Shown here: piece by piece, positions 8,708 to 16,191 of the stretch
Layout: the number at the start of each line of letters is the position of its first letter
Numbering within the stretch: the first letter of the stretch is position 1
Assembly (NCBI GenBank): GCA_965220095.1
Contig: OZ244805.1
Span: forward strand, 2,852,001-2,916,000
DNA from: Bin87 sp965220095
Lineage (GTDB): Bacteria > Chloroflexota > Dehalococcoidia > Lucifugimonadales > UBA3495
Reading direction: 5' to 3'
DNA length: 64,000 nucleotides
The notes under the pieces: generated by a model
What the model was told of the DNA's origin: nothing
Seen by the model: the letters and a program-made list of their open reading frames with translations, nothing else
The model's database searches: none
Position numbers and translations under genes: made by a program

Positions 8708-8824
8708 TTACCACCAACCGGATATGGAACCCATCACCACGACAGCTACGGGAATTGCGATGGCGTAGGAGATTCCTATTATGACCGCTTTGGGATTAAT
8801 CCGTACCTTCACGATTACCTCCAT
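8708..8824 (-). CDS. possible 38-residue single-pass membrane peptide
   Basis: A short frame starting ATG at 8824 encodes a charged N-terminus, then a hydrophobic span (AVIIGISYAIAIPVAVVV) and a short Trp-rich tail. It follows the small membrane gene at 8868 on the same strand. The upstream CTCTGAG is a poor ribosome binding site. It may be a real micropeptide or chance; nothing more can be said. Confidence 0.25.
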   Translation of the reverse strand: MEVIVKVRINPKAVIIGISYAIAIPVAVVVMGSISGWW

Positions 8825-8867
8825 CGTCGCTCAGAGGAATATTCAACCAACGGCTTAAGTGATTGTA

Positions 8868-9083
8868 CTACCACTCGATGAGCGGTGCGGTGGCAAGCAG
8901 CGCGGCTGACAAAATCATAACGCTTTCAAGCACCCGGTTTGTAGAGTCTGCGGCCAGAACCTGTTTGGGCAAGTTGTACGCAGCTAGCAGAATTGCCCCG
9001 TTAACAATGGCGGATGTAGTCACCCCAAGTAGCACTGTTAGAAGCCCATAACGTAGCATTGACCATATTCTTGTCCGCATCAT
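8868..9083 (-). CDS. small two-helix membrane protein, unknown
   Basis: About 71 residues from ATG 9083, preceded at a somewhat long distance by AAGGAGA. Two hydrophobic segments are visible, YGLLTVLLGVTTSAIVNGAI and VMILSAALLATAPLI, with a basic N-terminus (RTRIWSMLRY) suggesting cytoplasmic N-in topology. No family recognised. The open frame extends to 9140 but without a ribosome binding site. Confidence 0.4.
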   Translation of the reverse strand: MMRTRIWSMLRYGLLTVLLGVTTSAIVNGAILLAAYNLPKQVLAADSTNRVLESVMILSAALLATAPLIEW

Positions 9084-9136
9084 GAGCCAATGATGTCTCC
9101 TTCCGAAATGGCTTGGGTTATTGACCCTGGCATGGG

Positions 9137-10351
9137 TCAAGGAACAGCCACTACCCCCCCGTCCACCAGCGCGTCAACCTCCGCCTCCGTGTAGCCGTGC
9201 TCCCGCAGGATGGCGCGGGTGTGTTCGCCGAGGCCCGGCCCCCGATGCCGAATGCTTCCCGGCGTTGCCGATAGTTTCACCGGTATACCTATATTGTTCA
9301 ACTCTCCCATCTCGTCATCCTGGAGCGTAACCTTCATGTCCCGCGCCAACACCTGCTCATTGTCATACACCTGCGCCATGTCGTATATCGGGCCCGCGAC
9401 CACTCCGGCAGACTCCAACAACTCCATCCAATAGTCTGTAGAGTGTTTCACCATAATCTCTTCCAGCAATGCCGCCAGTTCCCCCTCACGGGCCTTGCGG
9501 TCGTTGGACTCCTTGTAGCGCGGATCCTCGATGAGCGCGTCCTGCCCGATGGCGCGGCAAAATTGCTCCCACGTCGGTTGCGACGCCGCTCCGATGTTGA
9601 TGTAGCCGTCGCTGGTGCGCAGCGCCTGGTAGGGCGCGTTGACCCGGTGCGCCGAACCCAGCGGCCCGGGTATCTCCCCGATGGCAAAATACTCCGCCGA
9701 CTCCCACACCGTGAACGCTATTCCAGCCTCCAGCAGCGACGCATCCACCTGCTGGCCCTGACCCGTCCGCTGAGCGTGGATGTACGCCGCCAGGATGCCA
9801 AAGGCCGTGAAACTACCGGCCCCGATATCGGTGATGGGCACTCCCACCTTCGCCGGCGGCCCGCCGGGGAACCCGGTGATACTCATCAACCCGCTCATCC
9901 CCTGGGCCACCAGGTCGAACCCGCCCCGATTGCGGTACGGCCCGCTCCCACCAAAACCCGAGATGCTGGCGTAGACGAGTCGCGGGTTAATCTGCGATAG
10001 CTCGTCGTAACCCAACCCCAACCGGTCCATCACCCCGGGACGGAAGTTCTCCGCCACAATGTCCGCCGTCTCCACCATGCGACGCAACACGCCCTTGCCC
10101 TCGTCCGAGCGCAGGTCCAGCGCAATGCTCCGCTTGTTTCGGTTCAGCGCCAGAAATCCGGCGGCGAACCCGTTCTCATACCGACTCCCCATGCGCCGCG
10201 TGTCGTCCCCACTGCCCGGCCGCTCGATCTTGATAACGTCGGCCCCCATGTCGGCCAGCAGCATCGTACACATCGGCCCCGCCATAATCTGGGTCAGGTC
10301 GAGCACTTTGACACCGGCGAGCGGGCCAGACGGGAAATTACTTTGAGTCAT
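9137..10351 (-). CDS. CaiB/BaiF family CoA transferase (class III)
   Basis: 404 residues of the family III CoA-transferases, which move CoA between carboxylic acids (formate/oxalate, carnitine, bile acids, benzylsuccinate). The N-terminal GVKVLDLTQIMAGPMCTMLL, Rossmann-like ADVIKIERPGSGD and catalytic Asp146 in RGGFDLVAQG are all in place; length is normal. The start is ATG 10351. The frame stays open upstream to 11125 but runs antisense to the methyltransferase gene and is not real. The true acid substrate cannot be inferred; the gene stands alone between membrane and R-M genes. Confidence 0.92.
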   Translation of the reverse strand: MTQSNFPSGPLAGVKVLDLTQIMAGPMCTMLLADMGADVIKIERPGSGDDTRRMGSRYENGFAAGFLALNRNKRSIALDLRSDEGKGVLRRMVETADIVAENFRPGVMDRLGLGYDELSQINPRLVYASISGFGGSGPYRNRGGFDLVAQGMSGLMSITGFPGGPPAKVGVPITDIGAGSFTAFGILAAYIHAQRTGQGQQVDASLLEAGIAFTVWESAEYFAIGEIPGPLGSAHRVNAPYQALRTSDGYINIGAASQPTWEQFCRAIGQDALIEDPRYKESNDRKAREGELAALLEEIMVKHSTDYWMELLESAGVVAGPIYDMAQVYDNEQVLARDMKVTLQDDEMGELNNIGIPVKLSATPGSIRHRGPGLGEHTRAILREHGYTEAEVDALVDGGVVAVP

Positions 10352-10370
10352 GCTAACCACCTGCGTATAG

Positions 10371-10408
10371 CCCCTTTCCCGCAGGGAGAGGGGTTGGGGT
10401 GAGGGGCG
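10371..10408. repeat. CCCTCACCCC-family palindromic repeat
   Basis: A hairpin-forming copy (GGGAGAGGGGTTGGGGTGAGGGG with an upstream CCCCTTTCCC arm) in the gap between the CoA transferase and methyltransferase genes. Other members are at about 1184-1218, 14445-14534 and 22275-22315. Confidence 0.7.
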
Positions 10409-10468
10409 TCCCGTTTGACACCCCCATCGGAGAAACCGGATAATGCGGCCACGGTTCGGAGGCGCGCA

Positions 10469-11344
10469 ATGGGCGATATTATACTTGGCAACAACCTTGA
10501 TGTCCTGCGCACCCTGCCCGATGCGGCGTTCCAGCTCATCTACGTCGATCCTCCCTTCAACACCGGCAAGGCCCAGTCCCGCACCCGCATCAAGGTTACT
10601 CCCGACGCCGATGGCGACCGCACCGGATTCCAGGGCCGCCGTTACAAAACGCAAGTCGTCGGCGCCAGCAGTTACGGCGACATCTTTGACGACTACATCG
10701 GCTTTCTGCGCCCTAGGATGGAGGAGGCGTACCGAGTATTGGACGACCACGGCAGTCTCTTCTTCCACATCGACTACCGGGAAGTCCACTACTGCAAAAT
10801 AATGCTGGACGAAATTTTTGGCCGCGACTCTTTTATGAACGAAATCATCTGGGCCTACGACTATGGCGGCCGCCCCAAAACCCGCTGGCCGGCCAAGCAC
10901 GATAACATCCTCTGGTACGCCAAAGACCCCGCTAGCTACACCTACAACTACGACGCCATCGACCGCATCCCCTACCTGGCGCCCGGGTTGGTAGGCCCGG
11001 AAAAAGCGGCCCGCGGCAAAACCCCCACCGATGTCTGGTGGCACACAATCGTAACCGGCAAGGAAAAAACCGGCTACTCCACCCAGAAACCCCTCGACAT
11101 CATCCAACGCATTGTCCGGGTACACTCGAATCCGGGGGACAGGCTGCTGGATTTCTTCGCCGGCAGCGGCACCCTCGGAGAGGCTGCCACGTTGGAGGGT
11201 AGAGAGGATTACCTCCTAATCGATGATAATCCTGAGGCGGTAGAGGTAATGCGCAAGCGACTCGCCGCCAAGAGCTTTGGCGCCCAACAATCTAGCCCGT
11301 CAGCACAAATTAAAGAACCACCGACCACGCTTAGACTGCTTTAG
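10469..11344 (+). CDS. DNA (adenine-N6 or cytosine-N4) methyltransferase
   Basis: 291 residues of the N6/N4 amino-methyltransferase family (PF01555). Catalytic motif DPPF is at residues 27-30 and the SAM-binding FAGSGT at about 230-235, so the order is motif IV first, then target region, then motif I: the beta class. ATG 10469 is chosen because GGAGG sits six bases upstream; the frame opens 18 codons earlier without a site. The next gene starts 4 nt after the stop and is a broken restriction endonuclease, so this is the modification half of a type II system. Recognition sequence unknown. Confidence 0.9.
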   Translation: MGDIILGNNLDVLRTLPDAAFQLIYVDPPFNTGKAQSRTRIKVTPDADGDRTGFQGRRYKTQVVGASSYGDIFDDYIGFLRPRMEEAYRVLDDHGSLFFHIDYREVHYCKIMLDEIFGRDSFMNEIIWAYDYGGRPKTRWPAKHDNILWYAKDPASYTYNYDAIDRIPYLAPGLVGPEKAARGKTPTDVWWHTIVTGKEKTGYSTQKPLDIIQRIVRVHSNPGDRLLDFFAGSGTLGEAATLEGREDYLLIDDNPEAVEVMRKRLAAKSFGAQQSSPSAQIKEPPTTLRLL

Positions 11345-11348
11345 GGTG

Positions 11349-11909
11349 ATGATGAGCGCTTCAAATGACGTTCCAGATTTCCAATTGTTATGCGAAATTT
11401 CGCGACGATTAGAGGACGACTATGAACCCGATTTTGAGCGTTGGGACGGTAGTCCTTTTTATTGGTTAGCCGTGCATATGCATCTCAGGACGTTGGGTAT
11501 GTACTACGAAAAACTCTTATCTGCCTGGTGTGAGGAGAAAGGATTACACGTCACCAAAGCCAAAGGATCAGGGGCCGATCGCGTAATTGGAGGTCATCGA
11601 ACTGAAATAAAGGTAGCCTCTCTGAGTAAGTCTGGGACGTATGTATTCAACTAGATCCGCGACCAAGAATACGGTATTTTACTGTGCCTAGGGTTGAGTC
11701 CATCGGAAGCGCACCTTTATGCCATCCCGAAACGTATCGTGATCGAAGCTTGGAAAACCAAAGGGTTGATAAAAAATCAACACGCCAGGGGGGAGGATAC
11801 TGGAATCTTGGAGTTTTCCCCTGAGAGCGTTCCGGACTGGCTGCAAGAATATGGTGGCTCCCTGGACGAGGGATTCGCGCAGCTGCAATCTCTGATTGGC
11901 CGAACCTGA
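11349..11909 (+). pseudogene. type II restriction endonuclease with in-frame amber stop
   Basis: A single frame of 187 codons broken only by TAG at 11652-11654. Before it, Asp77 in GSGADRVIGG and Glu86-x-Lys88 in HRTEIKVAS form a PD-(D/E)XK nuclease core; after it the frame resumes as IRDQEYGILLCLGLSPSEAHLYAIPK, a stretch usual in this type of restriction enzyme following a Gln or Trp. One CAG or TGG to TAG change would explain it. The 101-residue front part keeps the catalytic triad but loses the C-terminal fold. Start is ATG 11349 or 11352 (GTG 11346 also possible), right behind the methyltransferase. Unless the stop is suppressed, the methyltransferase is now solitary. Confidence 0.75.
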
Positions 11910-11939
11910 TACCATAAAGAGGCCAAACTGCCAGAGATA

Positions 11940-12668
11940 GTGACTACGATGACCACACCCATATCTTCGGCCAATGAGCCGGAGCCGATGACCTTTGCCG
12001 AAATACGCGCTCTGCAAGCGGAGAACGCTAAGGCCATCGCTGAAACCAGGGAATTAGTTAACGAGAATGCCAAAGCCATCGCCGAAATGCGCGCTTCACA
12101 GGAGCGGCTTGACCGCAGGTTCGAACGGATGATGACATCGCATCAGAGAACGAGAGAAAGGGTTGCGAAAATCGATGAAGAATTAATTTGGACTTCAAAT
12201 GACGTTTCTACCCTCAAAGGCTGGGGGATGGAGTTTCTCTGTGAACGCCGGCCAGACTTATTTGCCGACGCACTGAATCTAAGCAGCATTGAAGTGATTT
12301 CCCGGATGGAGATTCGCGAAATAGCCGTGGACGCCGCCAGACGCGGCATCATCCACGGCGGCGATGCCGGAGAGCTTTACTCCGCTGATGTCTTTTTCTA
12401 CGGCCGGCGGGCTGAGGATGACATACCCGTTTATCTGGTAGTGCAGGCGTCTTTTGCCGTTTCCCGCGGTGATGTGAAGAGAGCTTCGTCCCAGGCGGAG
12501 ACTTTAGAAACCATCCTACGATCTGACGGTACTCCCGAGGAAACCGGGGTTGCCCGGCCCGTTGTAGCAGGTACTCGACTGCATACCAACCCCGACACCG
12601 GGGCGACCACCGCATTGTGGGATGTCACCTTCGTCCAAATTCGCAACGGCAACGACCTCACCGCTTGA
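11940..12668 (+). CDS. coiled-coil protein with nuclease-like C-terminal domain, unknown
   Basis: 242 residues. Residues about 20-75 form a heptad-rich coil with two repeats of ENAKAIAE followed by (T/M)R. The C-terminal part (about 85-235) includes ADVFFYGR and PVYLVVQASFAVSRGDVKRA, resembling the PD-(D/E)XK-like domain of cyanobacterial and Chloroflexi proteins of DUF3782 type, but the usual Glu of the VVE-x-K/S position is Gln here, so catalysis is doubtful. It follows the broken R-M genes by about 30 bp on the same strand. Start is GTG 11940 or ATG 11949. No function can be assigned. Confidence 0.55.
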   Translation: MTTMTTPISSANEPEPMTFAEIRALQAENAKAIAETRELVNENAKAIAEMRASQERLDRRFERMMTSHQRTRERVAKIDEELIWTSNDVSTLKGWGMEFLCERRPDLFADALNLSSIEVISRMEIREIAVDAARRGIIHGGDAGELYSADVFFYGRRAEDDIPVYLVVQASFAVSRGDVKRASSQAETLETILRSDGTPEETGVARPVVAGTRLHTNPDTGATTALWDVTFVQIRNGNDLTA

Positions 12669-12771
12669 CCTTCAATGCTGCCCCTCCTGACCATTCTGCT
12701 GATAGTTGCGCTCTTATGTATCGTTGGCGTGTGGGGGCTGAACCGCATCGGCGGCCGCGTGATTTACCCTG

Positions 12772-12972
12772 GTGTGGTTATCATGCACTATCGCTTTCTG
12801 GTTGTTCCCGGTGTTCGTCGCTGCCATCACCGGGCGCGGCAGTGAAACCTTGGATGCCGTTGGGGCCTTGATTCACCTGCCGGTTCTATTGTCAATAATC
12901 GGCTGGGCCATGTCATTCAGCATCGCGTTGATTATTCGCTACCGGAAGTACGCGTACATGGAGAATGGATAA
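12772..12972 (+). CDS. small two-helix membrane protein, possibly frameshifted at its 5' end
   Basis: 66 residues from GTG 12772 with two hydrophobic segments (CTIAFWLFPVFVAAI and LIHLPVLLSIIGWAMSFSIA) and a basic/aromatic tail RYRKYAYMENG. Its stop TAA directly abuts the ATG of the radical SAM gene, so they are probably translated from one message. In another frame, ATG 12675 opens a further hydrophobic stretch (LLTILLIVALLCIVGVWGL) that runs into this one; either a frameshift split a three-helix protein or two small genes overlap. Family not recognised. Confidence 0.4.
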   Translation: MWLSCTIAFWLFPVFVAAITGRGSETLDAVGALIHLPVLLSIIGWAMSFSIALIIRYRKYAYMENG

Positions 12973-14433
12973 ATGCCCGCCACCAACCGCACCAAGCAGG
13001 ACGCCGATTTCATCTTTCACGAGCTGACCCGCTCCATCTGCCCCGAGTGCAAAACCGTCATCGACGCCCAGGTCATCATCCGGGACAACAAGGTCTATAT
13101 GCGCAAGCGTTGCCCCACCCACGGCTGGTTCGAGGGAATCATCAGCTCCGACGCCGAAATGTACGTCGGCAGCATCCGCTTCAACAAGCCCGGCACCATT
13201 CCCCTGGATTTCAGCACCGAGGTAAAAGATGGTTGCCCGCTGGACTGCGGCCTCTGCCCCGAGCACAAACAGCACATTTGCCTCGGCCTCATCGAGGTGA
13301 ACACCGCCTGCAACCTCAACTGCCCGGTGTGCTTCGCCAACGCCGGTATCGGATACAACCTGACTCTGGAGCAGGTGGAGTCCATGCTCGACCGCTTTGT
13401 CGAAATTGAGGGCGATCCGGAAGTCATCCAGTTCAGCGGCGGCGAACCGACCATCCACCCCCAGCTGCCCGCAATGATCCAAGCCGCCAAGGACCGGGGC
13501 ATCCGCCAGGTGATGATCAACACCAACGGCGTGCGGCTGGCTCGGGACGACAAGTTTCTGGCCCAGATGTCCGCCCTGGACCCGGTGGTCTACTTCCAGT
13601 TCGACGGCCTGCGCGAGAAAACCTATCTGACCATTCGCGGCGAACCTCTCCTCGACATCAAAATACTGGCCCTCGACCGCCTGGCCGACGCCGGTATGTC
13701 CGCCGTTCTTGTCGCCGCCATCGAACGCGGGGTGAACACCGACGAGGTGGGCGCCATCGTCGAGTTTGGCCTGCAACACCCCGCGGTTCGGGGCGTCGTG
13801 TTCCAGCCCGTTACCCACGTGGGCCGCCACATCCCGTTCGACCCCATGACCCGCGTAACCATCCCCGACATCATCCACGGCATCGTTGACCAGACCGCCG
13901 GCCGCTTCGTGCTCGAAGATTTCGTCCCCGTGCCCTGCTGCTTCCCGACGTGCCAGGTAAACTCCTACGTCTTCGTCGACGGCGACACTATCACACCTCT
14001 GCCCCGCCTGCTGGAGATCGACCGGTATCTGGACTACATCACCAACCGCGCTCTCCCCAAAGCGCCCGACGCCGCGGTGATACAGGAAGCCCTGGAAGGC
14101 TTGTGGTCGGCCTCCGCCGTTGCCGGCACCGCAAAAACCGCCAGCCAGTTCGAGTGCGCCTGCGGTCCCGGCCTCGACCTGCCCTACGAGATGAACCATC
14201 TCAAAGACCACGTCTTCCAGATCGCCATCAAAGACTTCCTCGACGCCTACACCTTCAACGTGAAGCAGGTTATGAAGTGCTGTGTCGGCATCCTCACCCC
14301 CGATGGCCGCGCCATCCCCTTCTGCGCGTATAACTCGGTGGGCTACCGGGAGCAAATCCGCGAGCAGCTCACCCGCGAGCAGGGCCGCCAGAGAATTCGT
14401 CTCGCCGCCACGCAACAGCCCCCAAGCCCCTGA
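12973..14433 (+). CDS. radical SAM protein of MJ0619/Tes (tetraether lipid synthase) type
   Basis: 486 residues. Layout: a zinc-ribbon-like C23-x2-C26...C47-x2-H50; an extra cluster motif C88-x3-C92-x2-C95 with C103 nearby (GCPLDCGLCPEHKQH); the radical SAM CxxxCxxC at C113/C117/C120 (ACNLNCPVCFANAG); SGGEPT at 155-160; further Cys pairs near VPCCFPTC, FECACG and MKCCVG. This multi-cluster architecture matches archaeal MJ0619 and Tes, which couple two lipid tails into membrane-spanning tetraethers, and their bacterial relatives. Function is inferred from architecture. A SAM methyltransferase and a PlsY-like gene follow. Start ATG 12973 is preceded by GGAG. Confidence 0.8.
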   Translation: MPATNRTKQDADFIFHELTRSICPECKTVIDAQVIIRDNKVYMRKRCPTHGWFEGIISSDAEMYVGSIRFNKPGTIPLDFSTEVKDGCPLDCGLCPEHKQHICLGLIEVNTACNLNCPVCFANAGIGYNLTLEQVESMLDRFVEIEGDPEVIQFSGGEPTIHPQLPAMIQAAKDRGIRQVMINTNGVRLARDDKFLAQMSALDPVVYFQFDGLREKTYLTIRGEPLLDIKILALDRLADAGMSAVLVAAIERGVNTDEVGAIVEFGLQHPAVRGVVFQPVTHVGRHIPFDPMTRVTIPDIIHGIVDQTAGRFVLEDFVPVPCCFPTCQVNSYVFVDGDTITPLPRLLEIDRYLDYITNRALPKAPDAAVIQEALEGLWSASAVAGTAKTASQFECACGPGLDLPYEMNHLKDHVFQIAIKDFLDAYTFNVKQVMKCCVGILTPDGRAIPFCAYNSVGYREQIREQLTREQGRQRIRLAATQQPPSP

Positions 14434-14444
14434 ACAGTCCCGCT

Positions 14445-14534
14445 CCCTCGATGGGAGAGGGTCAGGGTGAGGGTGGAATCTTACCGCCAACGAATGCCCC
14501 CTCACCCCAGCCCTCTCCCACCGGGGGAGAGGGA
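14445..14534. repeat. inverted pair of CCCTCACCCC-family repeats
   Basis: GGGAGAGGGTCAGGGTGAGGG (14451-14471) faces CCCCTCACCCCAGCCCTCTCCC (about 14500-14521), followed by a small hairpin GGGGGAGAGGG. The pair fills the gap between the radical SAM gene and the methyltransferase gene and could form a large stem in the transcript. Confidence 0.7.
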
Positions 14535-14554
14535 GCAGTTCGCCCGATGCGTCA

Positions 14555-15349
14555 ATGCTAGACCAAAGTTACGCCGCCAAAATATGCTGCGCCGACCTCT
14601 ACTCGTCGGAGTTGGCTCGCCTCATTCTGGGCGATAGCCTGCATCCCGGAGGGTTGCGCGTAACCAACCGCCTGGGACGCATCATGGGTCTACGGCCTGG
14701 TTGGCGCGTCCTTGACCTGGCCTGCGGGATGGGCGCCAGCGCAGCGGCGGTGTCGAGGGTGTTTCATTGCCACGTAACCGGACTGGAGTTGGGCGCTGAC
14801 GCAGTGGCAACCTCCCGACGCCGCTCCCTGGAACAACCCGTGCCCGCCGATGTGAGCTTCGTTCGCGGCGACGCCGAATCGCCGCCTTTCCGCTCCGCCG
14901 CCTTCGATGCGGTCATTATCGAGTGCGCCACCAGCCTGTTCATCAACAAACCCGAAGCCATCCAGGAGGTCAGCCGGTTGCTGCGACCCGGCGGAGTGCT
15001 CGGATTGTCCGACGTAACCGTCGAACCCGGCAGCCTGCCGCCAGAGCTGGACAGCGCCGTTGGCATGATGCTGTGCCTCACCGACGCCCTCCCGCCAGAT
15101 GGTTACCAATCTCTGCTGGAAAACGCCGGTTTCACCATGACGGGACGTGAGGATGTTTCGGACGAAATCTCCGCTTTGCTGTTGGAATTGCGCGGCAAAC
15201 TGGTACTGTGGCAGACCTTCGCCGGACCTGCATCGGGCTTCATCGACGACCTGGCCGCTTCAGCGCCCGATTTGATCGATCCCGTCGACAATCTGGTGCG
15301 GCGAGGCCAAATCGGTTACTGGTTATACGCGGCCCGCAAACCCGAATAA
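14555..15349 (+). CDS. class I SAM-dependent methyltransferase
   Basis: 264 residues. SAM-binding motif I is VLDLACGMGAS (about 52-62), the acidic strand end LEL follows, then FDAVIIEC and LLRPGGVLGLSDV as in the UbiE/ArsM-like type 11 family. The N-terminus KICCADLYSSELARLILGDS with the following LHPGG is a distinctive extension of this subgroup. It lies between the Tes-like radical SAM gene and the PlsY-like gene, all on the plus strand, so a lipid or lipid-precursor substrate is plausible. It could equally be a general small-molecule methyltransferase. Confidence 0.8.
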   Translation: MLDQSYAAKICCADLYSSELARLILGDSLHPGGLRVTNRLGRIMGLRPGWRVLDLACGMGASAAAVSRVFHCHVTGLELGADAVATSRRRSLEQPVPADVSFVRGDAESPPFRSAAFDAVIIECATSLFINKPEAIQEVSRLLRPGGVLGLSDVTVEPGSLPPELDSAVGMMLCLTDALPPDGYQSLLENAGFTMTGREDVSDEISALLLELRGKLVLWQTFAGPASGFIDDLAASAPDLIDPVDNLVRRGQIGYWLYAARKPE

Positions 15350-15435
15350 CTCCAACCAACCCGGTCCCGCCAACGGCCCGGCGCAATCGCCGGCCTATGC
15401 TATGATGCTGTCCCTGACCGGAATAAAGAATCCTT

Positions 15436-16176
15436 ATGATAATAGAAGAAATCGTTAGGCTGATGCCCCGCTTGTTCGCGGCGATTCTGGTCGGCTATCT
15501 CCTGGGTAGCATCCCGTTCGCATACCTGGTGGCGCGACTCAAGGGCGTGGACATCTTCGCCACCGGAAGCCGCCGCGCTGGTACCGCCAACGTTTTTTGG
15601 CACGTGGGCCGCTACCGTGGGATGCTGGTTTTCGCCGGCGATGTAATCAAAGGCTCCGTCGCCGTTACGATGGCGCAGATGCTCGGTGGCCCCGAGCTGA
15701 TCGGTATGTTGGCCGGCGTGGCCGCCATCGCCGGGCATTGGAAGAGCGTATTCACCGGCTTCAGGGGCGGCGATGGAATGGTGGTGCTGGTAGGCGTATC
15801 GTTCGCTTACCTGGGCTGGTATATGCTGGTTGGAATCGCCGTGGGTTTCGCGTCGGTGCTGGTGTTCCGGCGCTCCGCTTTCCGCTCGTCGGTGGGCATC
15901 TTCCTCGGGTTCGGTACCATGCTGGCCTTCAACACGGTCCGCGGTATCGATTGGTCTGTGATGTTGGGATTGACCGCACTGGCAATGGTGGTGATTACGC
16001 ACAACATTTTGACCAACGCCGACCACGTACCCACCGCGGAAACCACCATGCAGGTTGGCGAATTGCTGATCGAAGACACCCCGGCAATCCTCAGCGAAGC
16101 AGCCCGCCTCAGCGAAGAGGCCATTCTCAGGCAGGTGATCGACGCCGACGAAGAGGAAGGCGAAACCGCACTTTAG
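15436..16176 (+). CDS. PlsY-like glycerol-3-phosphate acyltransferase family membrane protein
   Basis: 246 residues, polytopic. The start GYLLGSIPFAYLVARLKGVDI, then GS..AGTANVFWHVGR, D..KG and GHWKSVFTGFRGGDG follow the PlsY order; PlsY transfers acyl from acyl-phosphate to glycerol-3-phosphate at the inner membrane. Key motifs are altered: GSGNIGATN reads GSRRAGTAN, the GHNWPVF/GGKG motif reads GHWKSVF/GGDG, and the third motif with its Asn is not recognisable. A charged C-terminal tail of about 45 residues (AETTMQVGELLIEDTP...) is unusual. It may act on a different glycerol-phosphate lipid or be non-catalytic. Third gene of the Tes-like cluster. Confidence 0.72.
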   Translation: MIIEEIVRLMPRLFAAILVGYLLGSIPFAYLVARLKGVDIFATGSRRAGTANVFWHVGRYRGMLVFAGDVIKGSVAVTMAQMLGGPELIGMLAGVAAIAGHWKSVFTGFRGGDGMVVLVGVSFAYLGWYMLVGIAVGFASVLVFRRSAFRSSVGIFLGFGTMLAFNTVRGIDWSVMLGLTALAMVVITHNILTNADHVPTAETTMQVGELLIEDTPAILSEAARLSEEAILRQVIDADEEEGETAL

Positions 16177-16191
16177 CCTGTTTCCGATGCG

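Noticed and set aside
9137..11125. 662-codon minus frame as one large protein
   Set aside because: The part above 10351 is antisense to the DNA methyltransferase gene and not protein-like; only the CoA transferase from ATG 10351 is real.
12913..14505. 530-codon minus frame opposite the radical SAM gene
   Set aside because: It is a shadow of GC-rich codons; composition (many Val, Gly, Asp, Ala in patterns mirroring the other strand) matches antisense translation and no family is recognised.
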